DNA of 64,000 nucleotides from Pseudomonas sp. MIACH (GTDB lineage Bacteria > Pseudomonadota > Gammaproteobacteria > Pseudomonadales > Pseudomonadaceae). The notes under the pieces were generated by a model. The model searched no databases. It was not told where the DNA came from and saw only the letters and a program-made list of their open reading frames with translations. This document shows, one piece after another, positions 54,750 through 62,648 of the stretch (position 1 is its first letter; each line of letters opens with the position of its first letter). The stretch is taken from NCBI RefSeq assembly GCF_001269925.1, contig NZ_LHVO01000065.1:1-64000 (forward strand), in the 5' to 3' direction. The translations under genes were made by a program, and so were the position numbers.

Positions 54750-54902
54750 GGCTGTATCGACATGGTTACAATAGAAATCCGACCAGTAACACGAGTTGTA
54801 CACAATTCTCTAAGTTACTGTTTTAACTCCGGAACTTAAGTGGTTTTTGCGAGTCTTTAGCTACTTCGGAACGGCCGCTTTTATGCAAAAGCGGCCTTTT
54901 TT
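54750..54902 (+). ncRNA. possible small RNA ending in an orphan terminator
   Basis: A strong forward terminator sits at 54873-54902 (GGCCGCTTTT / AAAAGCGGCC then TTTTTT) but no forward gene ends nearby: the gene to the left and the one to the right run the other way. A transcript from about 54750-54800, AT-rich with TACAAT- and TTGTAC-like boxes, could therefore be a short untranslated RNA. Boundaries are inference. Confidence 0.4.
54873..54902 (+). terminator. strong rho-independent terminator without an assigned gene
   Basis: Perfect 10-bp arms GGCCGCTTTT and AAAAGCGGCC with ATGC loop, then TTTTTT. In the reverse direction no T-run follows, so it is a forward terminator. Confidence 0.85.
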
Positions 54903-54941
54903 GTGCCCGGATTTTTACGACAATCAGCTTTGCAGCTTTTC

Positions 54942-55075
54942 TGTGGCGAGCGGGCTTGCCCCGCGTTGGGCTGCGAAGCAGTCCTATTAGGGCCGCCCCG
55001 GCGTGTCAGGCAAATCGCGGCGTCAGGTTTTGGGGCTGCTGCGCAGCCCAACGCGGGGCAAGCCCGCTCGCCACA
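54942..55075. repeat. REPIN of the GTGGCGAGCGGGCTTGCCCCGC family
   Basis: TGTGGCGAGCGGGCTTGCCCCGCGTTGGGCTGCG pairs with CGCAGCCCAACGCGGGGCAAGCCCGCTCGCCACA; the inside differs from the 43449 copy. It lies just past the end of the molybdoenzyme gene. Confidence 0.8.
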
Positions 55076-55100
55076 ATGAAAGCAGTCTGCCCGGTTCTTG

Positions 55101-57449
55101 TCAGGCTGAACGCGCCATGATCAGCCCATTGTCACTTGCAGCTTCCAAGCGGATCGCCACGAACTTCGACGTCGGTGTATGGCTGCCATCGCCGGTGCTT
55201 TCCAGCGGTACCAGCGGGTTCACTTCTGGGTAGTAAGCCGCAGCCTGCCCCGCCGGAATATCAAACGCCAACAAGGTGAAGCCCTTCACCCGACGCTCAC
55301 GACCGTCTTCCCACAACGACACGATGTCGGCTTTCTGCCCCGGCTTGAAGCCCAGGCGGATGATGTCGGCTTCGTTGACGAACAGCACGTCACGCTGGCC
55401 TTTGACCCCGCGATAGCGGTCGTCCAAGCCATAAATGGTGGTGTTGTACTGATCGTGGGAGCGCATCGATTGCATGATCAGATCGGGTATACGGCCGGTG
55501 GCGTGGGTACGCTCGTGGATCAGGTCCTTGGGCAGGATGTTCGGGCGGAAGTTGGCACGGCCCGAAGGCGTGTTCCAGCGGCGTGCACCGGCGGAGTTGC
55601 CCAGGTAGAAACCACCAGGGTGTTTAAGGCGTTCGTTGAAATCCTTGAAGCCTGGAATGGTGTCGGCGATCAGGTCGCGAATGCGGCTGTAGTCGGCCAC
55701 CAACCAGTTCCAGTCCACCGGTTTGCTGCCCAGGGTCGCGGCGGCGATGCCGGCGAGGATGGCCGGCTCCGACTTCATCAACTTCGACAGCGGCTGCAGT
55801 TGGCCGTTGGAGTCGTGGACCATGCTGAACGAGTCTTCCACCGTCACCGCTTGCGGGCCTTCGGCCTGGATGTCGATGTCGGTGCGGCCCAGGCACGGCA
55901 GGATCAGCGCGTCTTTACCGTGCATCAGGTGGCTGCGGTTGAGCTTGGTGCTGATCTGCACGGTCAGGTCGCAATTGCGCAGCGCTTCGAAGGTGCGCGG
56001 GCTGTCCGGGGTGGCTTGGGCGAAGTTGCCACCCAGGCCGATAAACACCTTGGAGCGGCCTTCGAGCATGGCGTGGATCGCTTCCACCACGTTGTGCCCG
56101 TTGGTACGCGGCACCTGGAACTGGAAACGCCGCTCCAGGGCGTCGAGGAATGCCACCGGTGGGCGTTCGTTGATGCCCATGGTGCGGTCGCCCTGCACGT
56201 TGCTGTGGCCACGCACCGGGCACAGGCCGGCGCCGGGGCGGCCGATGTTGCCGCGCAGCAGCATCAGGTTGGCGATTTCCTGGATAGTCGGCACCGAGTG
56301 GCGGTGCTGGGTGATACCCATCGCCCAGCACATGATCACGTTCTTGCCCTTGGCGTACATGCGCGCCGCTTGTTCGATCTCGATCAGCGGCAGGCCGGAC
56401 TGGGCGACGATTTCATCCCACGAGGTATCGTCGATCTGGCCCAGGTAATCGAGCACGTTGGCGGTGTGTTCATTGAGGAAATCGTGGTCGAACACGGCTT
56501 CCTTGCCTTCGGCCTGAGCCTGGCGCTCCCACAGCAGCAGGAACTTGGCCATGCCGCGCAGGATGGCCATGTCGCCACCCAACGCTGGGCGGAAGTACGC
56601 GGTGTTGGTCGGCTTGTCGCCGTTGGTGAGCATTTCCAACGGGTGCTGCGGATGCTGGAAGCGTTCCAGGCCACGCTCTTTGAGTGGGTTGATACACGCC
56701 ACCTGGGCGCCGCGCTTCACCGCTTCACGCAGCGGTTCGAGCATGCGTGGGTGGTTGGTGCCGGGGTTCTGGCCCCACACGAAAATCGCATCGGCATGTT
56801 CGAAGTCATCAAAGGTCACGGTGCCTTTGCCGACGCCCACGCTCTGCGCCAGGGCCACGCCGCTGGCCTCGTGGCACATGTTCGAGCAATCCGGGAAGTT
56901 GTTGGTGCCGTAGGCGCGCACGAACAGCTGGTACAGGTACGCCGCTTCGTTGCTGGCGCGGCCCGACGTGTAGAACTCAGCCATGTCCGGGCTGGGCAGG
57001 GCGTTGAGGTGCTTGCCGACCAGGTCGAAGGCCGCTTCCCAACTGATGGGGGTGTAGCGGTCGGTTTCAGCGTCGTAGCGCATTGGCTCGGTCAGGCGAC
57101 CCTGGTATTCCAGCCAATAATCGCTTTGCTCCAGCAACGCGGTGACGCTGTGCTTGGCGAAGAATGCCGCATCGACACGGCGCTTGGTGGCTTCCCAGTT
57201 GACCGCCTTGGCGCCGTTCTCGCAGAACTTGACCATGCCGCTTTCCGGCGAGTCGCCCCAGGCGCAGCCCGGACAGTCGAAGCCGCCGTTCTGGTTGGTC
57301 TTGAGCATCATGCGCAGGTTTTTCAGCGCGTTGTCGCTGGTCAACCACGCCTGTGCCACGCTGATCAGCGCACCCCAGCCGCCAGCCGGGCCCTTGTAGG
57401 GCTTGTAGCGCGGGGTTGGGGTTTGGTCGGCTTGATGATGATTGCTCAC
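55101..57449 (-). CDS. FdhF/YdeP-family molybdopterin oxidoreductase
   Basis: This 782-aa enzyme has the molybdopterin cofactor-binding fold of formate dehydrogenase H, but a reduced N-terminal Fe-S motif (DCPGCAWGD, and FCENG farther on) and Cys in SNMCHEAS where FdhF has selenocysteine. Motifs IFVWGQNPGTNHPR and VRGHSNVQGDRTMGI bind the cofactor. YdeP of E. coli is the closest type; its physiological substrate is unclear. The start overlaps the fdhD stop by 4 bases, so both are one operon. Confidence 0.85.
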   Translation of the reverse strand: MSNHHQADQTPTPRYKPYKGPAGGWGALISVAQAWLTSDNALKNLRMMLKTNQNGGFDCPGCAWGDSPESGMVKFCENGAKAVNWEATKRRVDAAFFAKHSVTALLEQSDYWLEYQGRLTEPMRYDAETDRYTPISWEAAFDLVGKHLNALPSPDMAEFYTSGRASNEAAYLYQLFVRAYGTNNFPDCSNMCHEASGVALAQSVGVGKGTVTFDDFEHADAIFVWGQNPGTNHPRMLEPLREAVKRGAQVACINPLKERGLERFQHPQHPLEMLTNGDKPTNTAYFRPALGGDMAILRGMAKFLLLWERQAQAEGKEAVFDHDFLNEHTANVLDYLGQIDDTSWDEIVAQSGLPLIEIEQAARMYAKGKNVIMCWAMGITQHRHSVPTIQEIANLMLLRGNIGRPGAGLCPVRGHSNVQGDRTMGINERPPVAFLDALERRFQFQVPRTNGHNVVEAIHAMLEGRSKVFIGLGGNFAQATPDSPRTFEALRNCDLTVQISTKLNRSHLMHGKDALILPCLGRTDIDIQAEGPQAVTVEDSFSMVHDSNGQLQPLSKLMKSEPAILAGIAAATLGSKPVDWNWLVADYSRIRDLIADTIPGFKDFNERLKHPGGFYLGNSAGARRWNTPSGRANFRPNILPKDLIHERTHATGRIPDLIMQSMRSHDQYNTTIYGLDDRYRGVKGQRDVLFVNEADIIRLGFKPGQKADIVSLWEDGRERRVKGFTLLAFDIPAGQAAAYYPEVNPLVPLESTGDGSHTPTSKFVAIRLEAASDNGLIMARSA

Positions 57450-58285
57450 GGCTGGTTCTCCATCGCAGGGCTGTAGACCCGCGGCGCACTTTTCTGCGGC
57501 AGGTGGATGAGATTGAGGTTATGCCGGCGGGCCCATTGCAGGGCCAGGCCGGTGGGCGACGACAGGCTGACCAGGGTCTGGATGCCCGCGCGCAGGACTT
57601 TCTGGATCAATTCGAGACTGCAACGGCTGGTGACAATCGCCAGGCCACCTTCGGTCGGGATCTGTTGGCGGATCAGCGCGCCGATCAACTTGTCGAGGGC
57701 GTTGTGCCGGCCGATGTCTTCACGGCCCATGAGCAATTCGCCCTGGTTATTCATGAACACGGCCGCATGCACCGCGCCGCTGTACTGGCCCAGGGGCTGG
57801 AACGCACTGATGCGCTGGCGCAGGCCGTCAAGCCATTCGGCAGGCGGCAAGGGCGCGCCGGGCAGCACTTGAAGGTCCGGCAGGGCCTGTTCTACTGCTT
57901 CCACTCCGCACAGGCCGCAGCCGCTGGTGCCCGCCAATTGGCGGCGCTGCTGCTTGAGGTTCCAGAACGCACGGCTGGAGATCTGTACCTGAGCGTATTG
58001 GGCCGAACCCGAACCGCTGAGTTTTAGATCATAAATGTCGCTAACGTCGCTGATAATGCCGCTGCCGATGCTGAATCCGACAATGAAGTCTTCAAGGTCG
58101 GTCGGCGTGACCAGCATCACCGCCTGGCTGATGTCGTTATAGGCAATCGCCAACGCCACTTCTTCCGCCAAGGCTGTGCTGGCGACTTCAGTGCGTTCAA
58201 GGTTGCAAAACTGGTAGCTCTGGCTGGCAACGGGCGCGGACGTTTCCGGAGCGGGCGCCGCGCAGACTGGGCGCTTGGCGTTCAT
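57446..58285 (-). CDS. fdhD: formate dehydrogenase accessory sulfurtransferase FdhD
   Basis: This 279-aa protein carries sulfur from IscS to the molybdenum cofactor of formate dehydrogenases. The redox-active cysteines are in GCGLCGVEAV (about residues 121-130). GREDIGRHNALDKLIGALI binds GDP-like ligand. It sits upstream of and overlaps the YdeP-type gene, strong evidence that the latter needs a sulfurated cofactor. Confidence 0.92.
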   Translation of the reverse strand: MNAKRPVCAAPAPETSAPVASQSYQFCNLERTEVASTALAEEVALAIAYNDISQAVMLVTPTDLEDFIVGFSIGSGIISDVSDIYDLKLSGSGSAQYAQVQISSRAFWNLKQQRRQLAGTSGCGLCGVEAVEQALPDLQVLPGAPLPPAEWLDGLRQRISAFQPLGQYSGAVHAAVFMNNQGELLMGREDIGRHNALDKLIGALIRQQIPTEGGLAIVTSRCSLELIQKVLRAGIQTLVSLSSPTGLALQWARRHNLNLIHLPQKSAPRVYSPAMENQP

Positions 58286-58382
58286 GGGGCAATACCACCG
58301 GCGGATTGATCAGTGTTTAGACTAGGCGCGACAAAGCGTCGCGTCTAATTGCCAGTACTGATCTACCGATAGATGACGTCGA

Positions 58383-59270
58383 TCAAGACTCTGTTTGCGA
58401 TTTCTGAAACAGCGCGAAACACGCCTCCGCCAGCGCCGAGCGCGGCGCGCTGCGCCGCATGATCAGGCCCAGGCGCGCGAGCGTGTGGGCGTCTTCAATA
58501 GGTTGCAGGCGTAAGTGTTCGGTGAGGGCGTCCAGGCCACCGTCCAGCGGCATGACGGCGCAGCACAGTCCGCCATGCACAGCTTGTAACAACTGATGAA
58601 CGGCGTCGGTTTGTAACAGTGGCTGCGGGTGCAGGCCCCGGCTGTGGAAGTTGTGGTCGATGGACTGACGGAAGTGCATGCCACTGGTGAGCATGCCCAG
58701 TGGCAGTTCGATCAATGCCTCCCAGCTCAGCGGTTTGTCGCCAAAGCTGAAATAGCGTTGGTCGTAGAGCAGGCCCATGCGGGTTTCGCCGAGGGCCAGG
58801 GAGTCGAAGCGCTCGTTGTCCAGGCGGTCGAGGTAGGACACGCCCAGGTCCAGGCGATTGCTCGCCAACTGTTCGAGAATCTGCTCGGAACTGAGGGCCG
58901 ACAGCTCAAAGCGCAGGCTCGGATGTTCCTTGTGCAGTTGTTGCATCAACGCCAGCGGATCAAAACTCGACAGCGGCACCACACCCAGGCGCAGTGTCCC
59001 GACGAGGTTGCCACGACAGGCGGCGGCTTCGGCCTGCAAGCCGTCATAGGCCGCCAGCACCGTGCGTGCCCAGGCCAGTACTCGTTCGCCAGGGGCGGTA
59101 AAACCTTCGAAACGCTGGCCGCGATTGACCAGCGGCAAGTCCAGCTCTTCTTCAAGGCTGCGCAGACGCATCGACAGGGTTGGCTGGGTGATGTGGCAAC
59201 GCGCCGCGGCCTGGCCGAAGTGACGGGTCTCGTCGAGGGCGATGAGGAATTTCAGCTGCTTGATGTCCAT
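58383..59270 (-). CDS. LysR-family regulator next to fdhD
   Basis: This 295-aa regulator has an N-terminal helix-turn-helix (MDIKQLKFLIALDETRHFGQ ... CHITQPTLSMRLRSLEEEL) and a C-terminal LysR effector domain (GTLRLGVVPLSSFDPLALM). It lies 97 bases upstream of fdhD on the same strand, so it could be cotranscribed or control the fdhD operon. The effector is unknown; the protein is not OxyR, lacking its cysteine pair. Confidence 0.85.
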   Translation of the reverse strand: MDIKQLKFLIALDETRHFGQAAARCHITQPTLSMRLRSLEEELDLPLVNRGQRFEGFTAPGERVLAWARTVLAAYDGLQAEAAACRGNLVGTLRLGVVPLSSFDPLALMQQLHKEHPSLRFELSALSSEQILEQLASNRLDLGVSYLDRLDNERFDSLALGETRMGLLYDQRYFSFGDKPLSWEALIELPLGMLTSGMHFRQSIDHNFHSRGLHPQPLLQTDAVHQLLQAVHGGLCCAVMPLDGGLDALTEHLRLQPIEDAHTLARLGLIMRRSAPRSALAEACFALFQKSQTES

Positions 59271-59402
59271 CTTCGCTCCAGGGCTTATTCCAATGGCGGG
59301 GGGATTCTAGCGCGTTTGGGTCTTTGGTCGGGCTGGAACCCAAGCGTTTAGGGTTGGTCTAGTCTTGGGCATCTGGAAATCAAACATCAAGGAGAGCGCA
59401 CC

Positions 59403-59843
59403 ATGAGTCTTTTGAGCTTTGTAAAGGAAGCCGGCGAGAAGTTGATCGATCTGTTGACGCCGGGTAATGCAAACGCCAGTGAGCAGTTGAAGGAACACGT
59501 GGCGAAGGTGGGTCTGGGTAATCCGAATGTGCAGACCACGGTGGATGGCGACAAAGTGACCGTAACCGGTGAAGTCGCGACCCAGGAAGAGAAAGAGAAG
59601 ATTCTGCTGGCCCTGGGCAATATTGCCGGTGTGGCCAGTGTGGATGACCAGATCACCGTATCCGGCCCGGCGGTTGCCGCCGCCCGCTTCGTCGTGGTGA
59701 AAAAGGGCGACACCCTCAGCGCAATTTCCCTGACGGTGTATGGCAACGCCAATCTGTACAACAAGATCTTCGAGGCCAACAAGCCGCTGTTGTCCCATCC
59801 AGACAAGATTTACCCAGGGCAGACGCTGCGTATTCCTGAGTAA
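59403..59843 (+). CDS. kbp: BON-LysM protein (Kbp/YgaU type)
   Basis: This 146-aa protein has an N-terminal BON domain (about residues 20-85) and a C-terminal LysM motif ([30 protein letters not shown]). It lacks a signal peptide, like E. coli Kbp (YgaU), a cytoplasmic potassium-binding protein. ATG 59403 follows AGGAGA. Confidence 0.85.
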   Translation: MSLLSFVKEAGEKLIDLLTPGNANASEQLKEHVAKVGLGNPNVQTTVDGDKVTVTGEVATQEEKEKILLALGNIAGVASVDDQITVSGPAVAAARFVVVKKGDTLSAISLTVYGNANLYNKIFEANKPLLSHPDKIYPGQTLRIPE

Positions 59844-59855
59844 TACACAAAGTAA

Positions 59856-59950
59856 AAATGTGGGAGGGGGCTTGCTCCCGATACCGGAGTGTCAGTCGAC
59901 ATCAAGGTGGCTGATGCACCGCTATCGGGAGCAAGCCCCCTCCCACATTT
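59856..59950. repeat. REPIN (two inverted REP elements)
   Basis: AATGTGGGAGGGGGCTTGCTCCCGATACCGG and CTATCGGGAGCAAGCCCCCTCCCACATT flank a middle with GTCAGTCG. It is between convergent genes. Confidence 0.8.
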
Positions 59951-59952
59951 GA

Positions 59953-60615
59953 TCAGAGCCCGGCAATGAGATCGCGGTAGTCACCGACTGCTGCAAATTC
60001 AGCCGTGTCCTTCGGCCCTTTTTTGCTGTCCGGTTCTTTCACCGCCAGCAAGTGCCCCACGCCAAACGCCTGGGCACTGCGCAGGATCGGCAGGGTATCG
60101 TCGATAAACAGGCTACGGGCCGGGTCGAATTGGATGTCGGCTTGCAAGGCATCCCAGAACTGTGGGTTTTCCTTGGCGAAACCGTAGTCGTGGGAGCTGA
60201 TCAATCGCTCGAAATACGGCGCCAGTTCAATCCGTTCCAACTTCAATGACAGCGAATCACGATGAGCGTTGGTGATCAGGATCACGCGCTTGCCGGCCTG
60301 TTTGATCGCCGCCAGGAAGGTATCGGCATCCGGGCGCAGCGCAATCAGGTGGGCCGTCTCCAATTTGAGCTCGCGCACTGGAATGTTCAGCTCGGCGCTC
60401 CAGAAATCCAGGCAATACCATTGCAACTGTCCGGCGTTACGCTCGAACAGAGGCTGCAACTCCATCTCGGCCATGGCTCGGCTCACCCCGTGCAGCTCGG
60501 CGTAACGCTGGGGCAGGTGCTCCATCCAGAAGTGGTTGTCGTAATGCAGGTCGAGCAGGGTGCCGTCCATGTCCAGCAGGACAGTGTCGATGGCGTGCCA
60601 GGGCAAAGAGGGCAT
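59953..60615 (-). CDS. yrfG: HAD-family GMP/IMP nucleotidase YrfG
   Basis: This 220-aa phosphatase has HAD motif I (VLLDMDGTLLDLHYDN), motif II (ILITNAH), and motifs III and IV (K in FAKENP, FIDDTLPIL). Length and motifs match E. coli YrfG, which dephosphorylates GMP and IMP. It is divergent from nudE. Confidence 0.85.
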   Translation of the reverse strand: MPSLPWHAIDTVLLDMDGTLLDLHYDNHFWMEHLPQRYAELHGVSRAMAEMELQPLFERNAGQLQWYCLDFWSAELNIPVRELKLETAHLIALRPDADTFLAAIKQAGKRVILITNAHRDSLSLKLERIELAPYFERLISSHDYGFAKENPQFWDALQADIQFDPARSLFIDDTLPILRSAQAFGVGHLLAVKEPDSKKGPKDTAEFAAVGDYRDLIAGL

Positions 60616-60702
60616 GGTGCGGTCTCATGTAAGTAAAGATATCCGACACAGACAATCGGAAAAGCCACGGTATAGTAACCCGATCACGCCAAGGAGCCGC
60701 TC

Positions 60703-61269
60703 ATGCGCCAGAAACCCACCGTCCTCGCCCGCGAAATAGTCGCCAGTAGCCGTTTGTTCCGCGTGGAGGAAGTGCAATTGCGCTTTTCCAATGGCGTTGA
60801 ACGGACCTACGAGCGCCTGGTGGGCCGTGGTGCCGGTTACGGCGCGGTGATGATCGTGGCGATGATCGACGAAGATCATGCGTTGCTGGTGGAAGAGTAC
60901 TGCGGCGGCACCGATGAATATGAGCTGTCCTTGCCCAAGGGCCTGATCGAACCCGGCGAAGACGTGCTGGCGGCGGCCGACCGTGAACTCAAGGAAGAGG
61001 CTGGCTACGGCGCACGGCAGTTGGAACACATTACCGAGCTGTCGTTGTCCCCTGGCTACATGAGCCAGAAAATTCAGGTGGTGCTCGCCACCGAACTCTA
61101 CGAAGAGCGCCTGGAAGGCGATGAGCCCGAGCCGATGCGCGTGGAGCGGGTCAACCTGCGCGAGCTGTCGCAGCTTGCGCAAAACGAGCAATTCAGCGAA
61201 GGCCGCGCCCTGGCCGCGCTGTATCTGGTACGAGATTTGTTGATTCAACGTGGAGCGTTTACCGCATGA
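60703..61269 (+). CDS. nudE: ADP compounds hydrolase NudE
   Basis: This 188-aa Nudix enzyme hydrolyses ADP-ribose, Ap3A and similar compounds. The Nudix box is complete: GLIEPGEDVLAAADRELKEEAG. It overlaps the cysQ start by 4 bases (ATGA), forming one operon; yrfG, nudE and cysQ thus group nucleotide-cleaning enzymes. Confidence 0.9.
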   Translation: MRQKPTVLAREIVASSRLFRVEEVQLRFSNGVERTYERLVGRGAGYGAVMIVAMIDEDHALLVEEYCGGTDEYELSLPKGLIEPGEDVLAAADRELKEEAGYGARQLEHITELSLSPGYMSQKIQVVLATELYEERLEGDEPEPMRVERVNLRELSQLAQNEQFSEGRALAALYLVRDLLIQRGAFTA

Positions 61270-62102
61270 GCGAACTGTTTTTAGGCCACCCGTTTATCGC
61301 CCCTGTGATCGAGCTGGCTCGCCAGGCGGGTGAAGTTATCCTCCCTTACTGGCGCGCCGATGTAGCGGTGACCTCCAAGGTCGACGACTCGCCGGTAACG
61401 GCCGCCGACCTGGCCGCTCACCACCTGATTCTCGCAGGCCTTACCGCACTGGACCCGAGCATTCCGGTGCTGTCTGAGGAAGATGCTGATATCGACCAGA
61501 GCGTGCGCGCCGGCTGGACGCGTTGGTGGTTAGTAGATCCGCTCGATGGCACCAAGGAATTTATCGCCGGCAGCGAAGAATTCACCGTCAATATCGCCCT
61601 GATCGAACAGGGCCGCGTGGTGTTTGGCGTGGTGTCCATGCCCACCAGTGGCCGTTGCTACTTCGGTGGCGCGGGGTTGGGGGCGTGGCGTTCGGATGTG
61701 AAAGAAGCGCCCAGGCAGATCCAGGTGCGTGAGGCGCCGGCAGTGGGTGAGGCGTTTACCGTGGTCGCCAGCCGTCGGCATACCAGCCCCGAGCAAGAGC
61801 GTTTGCTGGACGGTTTGAGCGAAGGGTTGGGGGAGTTGAAGCTGGCGAATATCGGCAGTTCGTTGAAGTTCTGCCTGTTGGCTGAAGGCAGCGCCGATTG
61901 CTACCCGCGCCTGGCGCCGACTTCGCAGTGGGATACGGCGGCGGCGCAGGGCGTGCTGGAAGGGGCAGGGGGCGAGGTGCTGGAGCTGAGTGGCGAGCCG
62001 TTCAGCTATCCGGCGCGGGCATCGCTGTTGAATCCGTTTTTCCTGGCGTTGCCGGCGAAGGCGGCGTGGCGTGAGCGCTTGTTGACCTTGGCCCGCTCTT
62101 AA
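61266..62102 (+). CDS. cysQ: 3'(2'),5'-bisphosphate nucleotidase CysQ
   Basis: This 278-aa enzyme removes 3'-phosphoadenosine 5'-phosphate formed in sulfate assimilation. Metal-binding motifs: SEEDADID, LVDPLDGTKEFIAG, and the C-terminal TSQWDTAAAQGVLEGAGG. It follows nudE with 4-base overlap. A REP terminator follows. Confidence 0.92.
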   Translation: MSELFLGHPFIAPVIELARQAGEVILPYWRADVAVTSKVDDSPVTAADLAAHHLILAGLTALDPSIPVLSEEDADIDQSVRAGWTRWWLVDPLDGTKEFIAGSEEFTVNIALIEQGRVVFGVVSMPTSGRCYFGGAGLGAWRSDVKEAPRQIQVREAPAVGEAFTVVASRRHTSPEQERLLDGLSEGLGELKLANIGSSLKFCLLAEGSADCYPRLAPTSQWDTAAAQGVLEGAGGEVLELSGEPFSYPARASLLNPFFLALPAKAAWRERLLTLARS

Positions 62103-62117
62103 TACCTCAGCCGATCT

Positions 62118-62154
62118 AAATGTGGGAGGGGCGGTGCCCCTCCCACATTTTTTT
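62118..62154. terminator. REP hairpin with T-run after cysQ
   Basis: AAATGTGGGAGGGGCGGTGCCC/CTCCCACATTTTTTT forms a stem with a forward T-run, so it doubles as a terminator between the convergent cysQ and thioesterase genes. Confidence 0.75.
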
Positions 62155-62166
62155 GTGTATTGGCTT

Positions 62167-62622
62167 CTAGCGGTGCAGGACGTATTGGCCGGTAAACGTA
62201 ACGGCCCGCTCTTCACTGCCCTCATTCACGATCCACGTGTCCAACGTCAACCGCGCCCGGCCATAGCGCTTGTACGTCGCTAAAAAGCGCTTCCACACCT
62301 TCTCCTCCGGCGCCGCGCAAATGGCGGTCGCGTCTTGCGTCACCGGCAGCGGATAACTGATCTGCCCTTCCTGAATCACGATATGCCCGTCTTCAATCCC
62401 TTCCTCGCGCAGTTGCAGGTGCATCCAGCCCCAACCGGCCAGCACCGCGCCGCAGTAGAGGCTGCCGCCGAACATGGTGCTTTTGTGGTTGATATTGGCT
62501 TGCAGGGGCAGGTGCAGCCGCACTTGCCCGTGTTGCCAGTCGACTACCTTGAGGCCCATTTCGCGGGTCAGGGGGATGTCTTGGTGGAGGATGGATTCCA
62601 GGTAACGGCTATCGCGGCTCAT
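62167..62622 (-). CDS. YiiD-like thioesterase-domain protein
   Basis: This 151-aa protein from the ATG at 62622 (MSRDSRYLESILHQ), preceded by AGAGG, has the hotdog fold typical of the YiiD C-terminal domain (INHKSTMFGGSLYCGAVLAGWGWMHL). It lacks the acetyltransferase half of E. coli YiiD/FabY. Its substrate is unknown. The longer reading to 62652 overlaps the next gene. Confidence 0.78.
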   Translation of the reverse strand: MSRDSRYLESILHQDIPLTREMGLKVVDWQHGQVRLHLPLQANINHKSTMFGGSLYCGAVLAGWGWMHLQLREEGIEDGHIVIQEGQISYPLPVTQDATAICAAPEEKVWKRFLATYKRYGRARLTLDTWIVNEGSEERAVTFTGQYVLHR

Positions 62623-62648
62623 GGGGACCTCTGGGTGGGTGGGCAGGG

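Noticed and set aside
55179-57476. 765-aa forward ORF opposite the molybdoenzyme gene
   Set aside because: Antisense shadow; the reverse gene is supported by cofactor motifs and operon overlap with fdhD.
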